A DNA stretch of 64,000 bases from Gaeumannomyces sp. JS-464 (lineage: Eukaryota; Ascomycota; Sordariomycetes; Magnaporthales; Magnaporthaceae): positions 1,612,001 through 1,676,000 of the forward strand of contig NGZR01000006.1 of NCBI GenBank assembly GCA_002197995.1, given 5' to 3'. Each line of letters opens with the position of its first letter. The stretch's first letter is position 1. The position numbers and the translations under genes are program-made. This document shows positions 55,339 through 64,000 of the stretch, in pieces. The notes beneath the pieces were generated by a model. It was given only the letters and a program-made list of their open reading frames with translations. It made no database searches and had not been told where the DNA came from.

Positions 55339-58300
55339 CCGGAGCATACAAAGCGACGTTATTAGCCCACCTGGAAATAAAAACCTACGTGCCACCCTTA
55401 AATCTATACCTAAACGAAAAGGTAATTAACACAAAAAATAAATGGCTGGAAACTGGAATAACATAGCGGATTAACGAAGCGTAGCGAAGGTAACGGGCCG
55501 ACTTAAAAGGTTAAAATACCGAGAACGGAGCAGGAAACCACACCTTAAAACGGCCAAGCAAAAAAGGGATAGGCGGAACGCTGGAACCGACTTAAAACAA
55601 CCCCGGAACCGAAACGCAAACCAATCCCCCGCGAAAACGAAAAAAAGTCCAAATATAAATACGCGAAACGCTAAAACCCTAACGTAATAATGGAATGGAA
55701 GTTAAAAGTTGCCAGCTCGACGAAAGCGGCAAAAAAAGCGAACCGGCATAAAATCGCGTGTTTAGCGAATAACCCCCTATTTACGGAGGAAATGGTTAAG
55801 TATTACGAAGGAATGCCAAAAGCATATAGCTTAATAGTAATCCAAATTAAAACGGAAAAGCTGGGTTTAAATGCTTTCCTATTTAGCAAAAACGTGCCCG
55901 ACGCGGTAACGCCGTTATGCGAATACAGCAACGGATAAAAGGAAACAGCATAGCACGTGTTAACCTAATGCACCCGTTGGGACAAATAGCGGATGGCACC
56001 GGAATAGCACAAACGGATAGCTAAAAAGCATATTTCGAATTGTGGGAAATAAAAAACACACCATTTAAAAAAGCAATACGTATAATATTTAAAACTAAAA
56101 AACTAATGGATTTTAAAATAACGAAAAAGGTGGAAGAAAAACGCGCAAAAAAAAGGAAAAAAAAAACGCTACCGAACCGGAAAAAAACCGAATTATAAAT
56201 AATTATAAAACGCTAAATAAAAATACCTTATTAAAAAACGAAGGGAAAAAAAAGTGGACCGACGTTAACACCTTATATGCGAGCCGTAACCGGAAAGGAA
56301 CCGACCAAACTAATTATTTCTATTTTTACCCATTTTTTTTAACATTTCGTTAATAACATTTTCCCGATATTTAGTTAAAATCCGACCGAAGGTAAAATTA
56401 AAAGGATTTTGCACGAAAAACATTTAACAAATATAAAAAGGTTAGCGGATTAGAGGAAAACAGCGATACAAAAAAAAACATCGATAAACCCGTATTTTAA
56501 CCCGCTTTAAAGCCAACGCTTTCATTTAAATGCGGTTAAACGAATCCCACGCATCGACAATTTTAAAAGCCCAATTTAACATGGCTTGCGCCGGGGGCAC
56601 CATATTACCGAAAAGGGAACGAACGAAACCCGAACCACTAAATGCAGTTATAACAGTAAAAGCGCTTTTTTAAACTAAAAGGAAACAAGCGCGAAAACCC
56701 AGCTAAAAAAAACGCCAAACCGCTTCCCGATATCCTTCGCAAATCGAACGTAACCAGCGATAGCGTGCTTTAAAATAGTATAACGAAATTGGAAAAAAGT
56801 ATTAGTAATAAAGCATATAACACCGGAATAAAATCGCTATAAACTTTAGCGGTATAAGCGACTTCCGTTAAAACATTTTCCAAATCGGCAGCAGTTTTAA
56901 AAAGGGATTAAATGTAACGCTAATAGGTACGAAAAACGCCGTAAACTTAATCCTTAATACTAACGAGAGGCTACCAAAGCGGAACCGACAAATTAGCAAT
57001 AAAAAAACGCAATAAAAAAAAAGGAAAAAAAACAACAAACTTAAACGCAAGCACCGCGTAAAAAAGCGCACTTTATACAAATTAAAACGCGAAAAGCTAA
57101 AAACAAAAGTTAACATAACCGAAACCGAGCAAAAGAAAAGGCGAAGCAAATAAAAAACATACAGGCTTTGTAATAGCACCGAACGCGGCGTCGGCACTAT
57201 TAATGCCGTTAGCGAAACGCTAAATGCAATTAATACAAATTTTGCAAGCAAGCCTAAAAAATTAGCAAAGCGGATAAAAATAAAAGGGAACGATACGGGA
57301 GATATACATTATCGAGTCGTAAAAAATATAACCTAAAAGGATAGCGATCGCCGCTTTGTACTCCTTTTAATAATACAAACGGTAAGGTTAAAGGAAAAAA
57401 AAAGAAATTAGCAAAAAAACAGGGAACAAAACGGTGCAAAACCGCACTTACAGCTTTAACGCGGGGGTTCGGAGCAACGCCGGCTTCGAAATCGTCGTTA
57501 TCGTTAAAGCTGGAAAATGGGTGCTCGTTGCGATTACCACGAAAAAGAGCAAACGCAAGGCCGCCACCACCACCGCTGCCGCTATGGCCGCCGCGCGTAT
57601 TACCGCGCGCGCCGCCGCGAAAAAAACGGGGAGTTTTGTTTTTAAAAGCCATAATGCAAAAAAACAAAAGCCGGAAAAAGAACGAAGCGTAAAAGGGCAG
57701 GTGTAAAAGCGCGAGCGGCAAGATGCGCGAAAATTAGGAGCAAAAGTGGGGAAAAAATTAAAAATTGTAACAAAAAAATTAAAAAAAGGCGAAAAAAAAG
57801 GCAAAAACCTTTGGAAGTAAAAGGGGAAAAAACGGTGAAAACCCGTACCCGGAAAGAAATAAAAGCATAACCGAAAAGCACGATATAAACAGCGTTACTT
57901 CCGAAAGCGAATAACATAATTACGTTAAATTACCCGATGTTAACTACGACCCTCGAACTTTACGAAGCAGCCACGCGATTAAGCACCGAGGCGGGACCGA
58001 AAAACCTCGAACGCGGACAACCAGGCCGCCGCAACCAACCGAACTAACACCACTATTACTAATATTACTACAAAAAAAGAAAACCCGACACCGGGGCGCT
58101 ATTTAAACGCAATATGCATTCCTTATAATTTTTCCCTTGCGTATTTTCCTATTATTACTATTAATTATAAAAACGCTTTCGCGATGGAACTTTTAAAAGC
58201 AATTGCAAAAATTAAACAAACGGTACCACTATTTAACATAGTAAAAACCGTATACGAAAAGCAAATATGGTTTTTATTTCCAGGCTACCGAGCCGGATGC

Positions 58301-58408
58301 GGTCCGCACCCGGAAACGAGTTTAAGGGTTTTTACATGTATATAAAACAGTAAAAGCACCGAGGTTTTTACAAACATAACGGCAGTATAACTAATAAATA
58401 ATAAATAA
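55339..58408 (+). mobile_element. 5'-truncated Tad1-type LINE with an internal insert
   Basis: The target duplication of about 16 bp (TAATATATTAAAATTG, left copy 55323-55338, right copy 58408-58423), a TAA-rich tail (58390-58410) and 5' truncation are typical of non-LTR retrotransposons. The coding remnant is the end of ORF2. 55341-55460 gives GAYKATLLAHLEIKTYVPPL then NLYLN, the segment after the RNase H domain of Tad1-like ORF2 proteins. 55690-56200 gives YYEGMPKAYSLIVIQIKTEK, LGLNAFLFSKNVPDAVTPLC and a C..H..C finger (CEYSNG..HVLT..C). The 3' UTR (GGCTACCGAGCCGGATGCGG) is at about 58270-58300. Confidence 0.7.
56250..58265. mobile_element. Unidentified ~2-kb insert in the LINE 3' region
   Basis: It separates the end of LINE ORF2 (about 56210) from the LINE 3' UTR (about 58270), which should be nearly adjacent. 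Borders are approximate; weakly similar inverted AAATAAAAA motifs lie near both ends. The minus strand has an RG/G-rich open stretch (MAFKNKTPRFFRGGARGNTR, 57649 down) and the plus strand is Lys/Arg/Ala-rich over the same bases. I cannot say which strand, if either, codes. Confidence 0.35.
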
Positions 58409-58423
58409 TAATATATTAAAATT

Positions 58424-59214
58424 GTAAAATTTCTTTTTTAACTGTTCGAGGCGTTTTAAAATTAAAGTTTGAAATTAGTAAACGTTTTTAAAAAAGTTAA
58501 AGTTTTTAATTTAACATTTAGTTTAATTAAAATAAAATTCGAATTAAAAAAGCAAAATTAGCTTTTAAAAGCTTTTATAAATATTTTCCTTAATTATAAA
58601 CGTAACAAAATGCCGTTTTAAACCCCGAAAAAAATTCGATTTTAATTACGTAATTAACGTAATAATTTTATAATTTTTCGATTTATTAACCGTACGCTTT
58701 TTTAACAAACCGAAATACTTAACGTTAAATGGTTAAAAAACGTAAAACAAATACGAAGGAATGCAAAACGTAATAATGTTATATTTTTAGTAATAAGCTT
58801 AAAGCCCGTTAATAGTAGCTTTTATAACGGTTTAACATTAATAAACGATAAGGCTTTTTAAAAACGAATTGCAATATGTTTATCGAAATGTTAAATTTAT
58901 TTTAAATTTCGTTCGTTTATAATTTACTTATTATTAATCGTTACGATAATTAATCGCGTGGAAAGTCGGGTTTAAATACTAATTAAATAAATAATATTAC
59001 TTTTAATAATAATAAATAAAAACATCGTTTATTTGCAAAAATTAACTTTTTAAATAACCATAATAATTTTAATAATCGATATTTAATTAAATAAAAATCT
59101 TAATAAAAATTAAAAAATAAAAGATTAATTTAAAGCATTAAAAGCTGTAAGTAATAACGGATAATTATTAAACTGGTTTACGAATGTTTAACAAGTTACA
59201 TACCACAAGGTAAT
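58424..59214 (-). mobile_element. Pogo-like element copy, 5' part of the 54832 copy
   Basis: Resumes at the LINE target site with the sequence that follows in intact copies (compare 44385-45000). Heavily RIPed. No 5' TIR is found before the next repeat begins at 59215. Confidence 0.5.
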
Positions 59215-59545
59215 TGTAAAAATATAAGGTTTTAATTAAAACGTGCTTGCGCTAATTACAGTAAACTAACAGGTTACGTTTAATTAGTACGAGCTTTGTT
59301 AAGCACTACAAGTAATGCTGGCAAAGCTTTAAGCTTAGTGGGTGGTACGGGTTAAATTGCAGGGAAAGGGCGCTAACAATCGCCTTTATTATATCCCTTC
59401 GACATTAACCCCGCGGGCCCCCGCTTAAAAGGGTTTTAATGCCGCACGCGATTTTCCGATAAATTTTTTATATAGGGAAATTAAAAAATCGACCCACGGT
59501 TACCGAAGCCATTTTTGCGTTAAGCTTTTAAATTTAACTTGGGAG
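59215..59545. repeat. Second copy of the solo-LTR repeat family (first 330 bp)
   Basis: Starts TGTAAAAATATAAGG, like 47853, and is similar through GCGGGCCCCCGC to TTTAAATTTAACTTG, where the two copies diverge. It may be the left LTR end of a truncated or related element. Confidence 0.6.
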
Positions 59546-61824
59546 TACTCCCGGAAAGCAGGATAACGGTAACGAAAATCCTACGTTAAGGTAGGGCTAA
59601 TAAAGTTGCTTTCGACCCGGGAAAATGCGAACTTATGCACTTTTCCAGGTAAAAAAATCCTATAACCCCGGCGGTTAAAACCAAAGGCTTAACCATATAA
59701 CAAGCTGCAAAAAGCTTTGGAAGCTTTTACAATTATACGATGGTTAAGCGTTTATTTCGATTAAAAGCTTAATTTCGAAACGCACGTTAACAATAGGGTT
59801 GCTAAAGCTTTAAACGTTACCAGCCACTTCTGAAAGCTTACCTATCGGTAGGGGGAATACCGCGTAATCGGTATATAAAGCCGTTATAACGGTTATTATC
59901 CCGCCAGCATTATACAGGGTTAAAGTTTAATATAAAAACAAAACTAAACCCATTTATATAAACCCGCATAATAGCAATACATCCGCTAAAACCACTTAAT
60001 TAAACGGGTTAACAAAGCTTTAATTGCGTTTTTTTAAAAAATGGTATTAGTTTAAAAAACCATACTGATAAAGCTTTGCATTACGAATCCGGCGTTCCAA
60101 ATGCCGAAGCGCTTTTAAAACAAATCCGCTTTCGTTTTACAGCTCGCATTAGCACGGTTTTAAAAAACCACTTTTTAACCGCAGCGATTAAACCGATTTT
60201 TAACGCCCGGGGCTTAAAACGGGCTTGTTAAGCAAGCTTACAACCTATTTATAAAGGATAGCCGAACTTTTTCCAGCTTGCACCCGTCCGGCTTACCTTT
60301 TTTATAAATATATAAAGCTTACAATAGTTATATAAAAAACGTATAACCGCTAAAGCATTTATAACGTGGCTACGCACTTTTTTTCCCACGAACGTTATAA
60401 TATATAATAACGGGTTTAAAGTGAAAAACGGGGCAGTTGGTACGGCTGGGTAATTTATTATAACGGTTAACGAAAAAGCTTTAAGCACGGCAAGCTAGCA
60501 CACTTTGCCGAAATATTTAATAGCGAAACGGAAAAAGCCCGAGTGGGCTTCGCTACGCTATTTAAAGCTTTTGTAATTGCATTTATCATTTATGTTTTAA
60601 TAACATTTCGACAGTTAACGGCTTTTTAAGCACGGCTTTTAACAGCTTATAAAAGCTTTTAAAAATGGTTATCGCTTTATAAATAAACACCGGGTACACG
60701 TGCGTTAATTCCCGGCTATACGGGAATCTTTAAAAACGAAAAAGCCGATGCTAAAGCAAAATTAAGCACGGCTTTCCTAATACCTTAAAACGTTAAATTA
60801 ACAATGGCCGGTGTTAAAGCTTTAACCTGGAAAATAGCCCGGGACGTTTGGAACGTTTAATTTAAAAGTAACTTTTTAAAACGATATAAAGCTATAGTTA
60901 AGCTTTTCGCTAATATTATAACATACATTTAACGTTTTACAATTATACCGAAAAGTAATGCAACGGCTAATAACCGCACGTACAAACTACGGAAATTTCG
61001 ATTAGTACTACAGAAAATTTAAATACGAGGACGATAACCCGTACCGTTATAAAATAAAATAAATCCTTTTTTTATTTTATATTTTGCAAACTGGTTAAAG
61101 CAAAAAAAACAAATAGCTTATAACGAACCCCGCCCCGGCTTTTAACAAACCTAAATATTAAAAACGGCTATTATAAAAGCCCTTTCTTTTGCGTCGTTCG
61201 TTAAAGCTATTAACTATTACATTATCGCCGAACGATAATACTAAAGCTTATAAACCCAAACATTTCCTATTTTTTAAATTTTTTACATTTATTCCTTTTC
61301 CTATAGCATTTACACTTTTTTTTATACTACCCGTATTAATAATAAGCCCGTTGGTTTTTCGTAACCCCGGCCGGGCCTAAAGTGGTCCTAAGGACCCTCC
61401 CGCCCTAACCTAGCTGTACCCTTTTTCCCGGCACACCCGCCGGCCGAACGCATTACTACCACCCGTTGCGCTTATAACACCCCGGCGTATTTACTCCCTA
61501 CCGCCAATCGCCCGCTCACTAACAAGGAGCGCCGGAATACGGCCCGACCTCCGTGTGCCTTCGGGTTTAATTTGTTAGCCGCCGTATTAGTAGCACTTTA
61601 GCCTGGTGTATATAGCTTAGGTAGCGCTAGCACGTCGTATGCCCCAGGGAGGCAGGGACTGGTAGATCCCGATTTACCGACGTTAAATATACTCCTCCTC
61701 CTCCCTTATCGTCACCTAGCTCAGGGTTTCCAATCTCTGCTCCGCAGCCACCATGCTCTCCAGCACCTTATTACTTATAAAATCCCTCTCTCGCACCTTG
61801 GACAGTACACAGGCACAACTGCGC
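59546..61824. other. RIPed DNA of unknown origin, then a GC-rich transition
   Basis: 59546-61380 is AT-rich with many AAGCTT/GCTTTAA words and no readable protein; probably an old repeat. 61380-61824 turns GC-rich with CpA intact and has no recognised gene. Confidence 0.4.
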
Positions 61825-62262
61825 TCATACATTTACTAGTTTTAAATATGCGTCCCAAGTGCGCCCCAAATCGCGCCACACGAGAGGGGTAAACTTGTGC
61901 GATGTGTCCTCCCGGTCTGGTCTTCCCGCCGCAGCAGCCGGCGCACGACGGGGCTTGATGCTAAAGTAGGTTGCGATCCACAGCGCAGAGCAGGACTCGG
62001 GCGGCAACTGGCCGCCCGTGTGCCCGTGTGCCCGTGGGAGCACGCTTGCCGCCAGAGGACCTGCAGGGCTACCCGTTCCGTTTTACTGGTGAGCAAGGTT
62101 ACGGCAGCGTCGACGCCCAGACGGTCCCCGGCCTCCCGCGCGTGCCGTTCCCAGTTGGTGAGCGCGTACGGCAGCAGCGGGTACTTTTCCGCCAGCTTCT
62201 TAAACTCCGGCATGCTTTTCGGGACAGCGGCACTGCCCAGATTGGACCTTTTGAAACATTAG
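61825..62262 (-). pseudogene. Fragment of an ankyrin-repeat (NACHT/ankyrin-type) protein
   Basis: The minus strand reads MPEFKKLAEKYPLLPYALTN then WERHAREAGDR, the helical segment that precedes ankyrin repeats in fungal NACHT-ankyrin proteins. It then reads VALQVLWRQACSHGHTG, (frame change) GQLPPESCSALWIATYFSIK, (frame change) VVRRLLRREDQTG, which is one ankyrin repeat. The two frame changes fall in a repeated CCCGTGTG tract (about 62013-62035) and a C run (about 61952-61956). No further repeats or NACHT domain lie next to it. Confidence 0.5.
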
Positions 62263-63517
62263 AGGCATATGTGCGCGATCCTGGCGTGCGCCTCCGCCGG
62301 CGATACGGGAATTGCTCCGTGAGATGCTGTGTTATGCTTCGTTGCGAGACGTGGATGTTGTCGTCGTCGTCAGATCGCCGTTGTGTCTGGCGTCATCGTT
62401 GTCATCATGCTCATCTGTCACTGGGGAGAAGTCCGAGAAGTATGCAAGGAATCTTGGTGTAATCATTGCGCAAATTCAACAGGACATTGTGGCACCCTCC
62501 AGGCATTCCGTATACAGTAAGGGGTTACCGTTGCTGCGAGGAAGGGACAGAGACAGGGCGACTGAGTCGCGGCGCGTGCGTCGGACTGCGGCCTGGAGGT
62601 GCAAGGCAACAGACGCTTCGCGTGTGATCGCAGCGTCAACTGCCGGCGCCTCGAAGAGCGCTTTGGATTGGGTAGATATATTCCCTGCCACGCCCACACC
62701 CGCCTTGCTCGCAGAGGCAATCATGAGCCTGAAGGTCTTCCCTGTAAGCCTCACGCCGGAGTCCGGCGGGCGTGCACGCAGTAGCCCCTGACACAGCCGC
62801 GAGGGCCACTCCAGTCATCGATCTGTTGACTCGTCTGTCCTCCTCGCTCTTGCTCATCCGCTCTGGCGGTATCGTTGAATCCCGGAACGGCCTTGCATAT
62901 CGACCCTGAAGCGGACACATTAAGAAGTGAACTCCATGGGCAAATTTCGTGTTTTAAAACCACCCGGAGAAAGGGCCAAGGAGGCGCTGGCGTAAATGAA
63001 GGGATACGATTAGGACCGCATTTTCACTTAGATATACGCTCAAGATTCTATCTCGAGAGGAAGGGGATGTGGGACGAATTGAGGCATGGAAACCGTATGC
63101 ACGAGGCAATAAAAGAGGGCAAGAAAACAAAAGGCCGAGTAGCCTTCCAGGACGGCCATTGTCGACGCGATTATGGCTGAACCGTATGTGGCCTTTACAC
63201 GTCTAATTAGCGGGCGCCGAATTCAGGGGCATTGCCAACCACTATCGCCGCCATCCAGACGGTGCATGGTGTCGTCGGGTACCGGAAAACTTCGGGCCGC
63301 CGGCATCGGCTGGGGAAACTGGGGAAACTGCGGCTGTGGCGGTAGCTGGGGTTCGTCCCGGCACCAAAGGGAGGTGTCCCGGGCATATCGCCCATTGGGG
63401 AGAGGGGTCATCACGGGTATTTCCACCAGGGCGAGGCTGAGGGGACGGCAGCATGCGGTGGGTTGCGCCACCCACAACAGATTTCCTCGAGTTGGGGAGG
63501 AGACAGAGGAATGGTAG
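62263..63517. other. GC-rich stretch without a recognised gene
   Basis: Overlapping ORFs on both strands (for example 62312-62791 plus, 62476-62754 minus, 62875-63180 plus) with no known domain or consistent splice structure. Confidence 0.4.
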
Positions 63518-63632
63518 GTCGAAGATGTCGTCGGTATGCAGGAAAAGGACAGAGGACGATCGATCTTTCAATATCAAATGGGCAGGCTGGCCGGCAGAAT
63601 ACCACACCTGGGGACCGGAGACAGGCCAGTTA
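63518..63632 (+). pseudogene. Degenerate chromodomain fragment
   Basis: One frame gives VEDVVGMQEK and the next gives KRTEDDRSFNIKWAGWPAEY then HTWGPETGQL. Together they follow the chromodomain pattern (VE.V...R...G..F.IKW.GWP....TW.PE..L). A one-base shift lies between them and a TAG precedes the first part. It is not RIPed. It could come from a chromovirus integrase tail or a host chromatin protein. Confidence 0.4.
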
Positions 63633-63739
63633 CGGCGGATGCTCTTAGCACTAGGTGGGCTTGGTTTTTCGTTGCGGTTGGGGCTTACATGTTCTGTCTG
63701 CGAAGGCGGACGTGCTGAAGGTGACGGCGTGGATGATGG

Positions 63740-64000
63740 AGGCGACGATGCCGCTTGATGGATCAAGCTCGTCGTTTGCGCGAAACTGGACCCTCTGAGG
63801 ATATCGTCAACTGCATAAGGCAAAGGGGAAATGGGACTCGCAAGCTGCCCAGGGCAAAAGTCAGCAGCAGCGCTATCCGCTTGGCGATGGGCGGCTTCAG
63901 CTCTCAGACGGTGCGCAGCGGCATGGCGATGATGACAGCGCCGAGGATGATGCCAGGGATGGCCTGGCTGTGGAAGAAGGCCTGGACGTCGATGCACTCG
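63740..64000 (-). pseudogene. Fragment of a rhodopsin-domain (PTH11-type) membrane protein at the right edge
   Basis: The minus strand from the window edge reads ECIDVQAFFHSQAIPGIILG then AVIIAMPLRTV-stop-ELKPPIAKRIALLLTFALGS. This matches the TM5/TM6 region of fungal rhodopsin-domain proteins (CxD....A.PN...D..ILALP....W.L.....Q+..L...F.LG), with TGA at 63906-63904 in place of the usual Trp. In another frame AVDDILRGSSFAQTTSL matches the following loop. At least one frameshift and one stop make it a pseudogene as written. The N-terminal part lies outside the window. Confidence 0.5.

Noticed and set aside
56868..57251. Minus-strand ORF with strongly hydrophobic composition
   Set aside because: Hydrophobicity is a by-product of T-rich codons opposite a Lys-rich A-rich strand; no topology or motif supports a membrane protein.
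61380..61820. Checked for tRNA or 5S-like genes in the GC-rich transition
   Set aside because: No cloverleaf-compatible arms or internal A/B box pairs could be seen.

Overview
The window looks like a chromosome segment of a filamentous ascomycete (Pezizomycotina; Sordariomycetes would fit, but that is inference). GC-rich single-copy islands with short GT..AG introns alternate with long AT-rich blocks. The AT-rich blocks are decayed transposons in which CpA/TpG has largely become TpA (CAA to TAA stops, YLDD to YLND, zinc-knuckle His to Tyr) while CpG is kept. That is the footprint of repeat-induced point mutation (RIP). I saw no rRNA, tRNA or CRISPR array.

Layout. (1) 1-280 and 22006-22367: two pieces of one host gene on the minus strand, split by a 21.7-kb insertion. 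(2) 281-22005: two inverted copies of an unclassified DNA transposon of about 2.9 kb around a 338-bp spacer. Each copy holds a related Ty3/gypsy chromovirus (2357-11445 and 14028-20524), and the first chromovirus holds a pogo-like element (9188-11042). (3) 22-36.2 kb: gene island. It has a divergent pair, a HeLo-like/AcuF-type C2H2 zinc-finger gene (minus, with a premature stop) and a DUF7580 gene (plus). It also has a relic of a second DUF7580 locus, a single-pass membrane protein with a Cys-rich ectodomain, an unknown intron-containing gene, and the C-terminal part of a NACHT/DUF7791 NLR-like gene cut off at a transposon junction. (4) 36.2-51.05 kb: two abutting TIR elements, nested pogo-like copies, and a 10-kb chromovirus (40600-50617). 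The chromovirus carries a pogo-like element, a solo LTR and a small TA-flanked TIR element. (5) 51.25-54.7 kb: a GC-rich island with one coiled-coil-type gene of unknown family. (6) 54.8-61.4 kb: a pogo-like copy split by a 5'-truncated Tad1-type LINE, which itself holds an unidentified 2-kb insert, followed by other RIPed repeats. (7) 61.4-64 kb: GC-rich DNA with broken fragments of an ankyrin/NACHT-type protein, a chromodomain and a PTH11/rhodopsin-domain protein.

How it fits together. Much of the recognisable gene content (HeLo-like, DUF7580, NACHT/DUF7791, ankyrin) belongs to families linked with fungal NLR-type self/non-self recognition, and most of it is broken or frameshifted. The best-supported structural results are the unit insertion of the inverted transposon pair into a host ORF, the reciprocal empty sites that date the nested insertions, and an antisense ORF with the same C-x2-C-x7-C motif in two different chromovirus families. 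Several otherwise intact genes have single-base frameshifts, some in G or C runs, so sequencing or assembly error must be excluded before calling them all pseudogenes.
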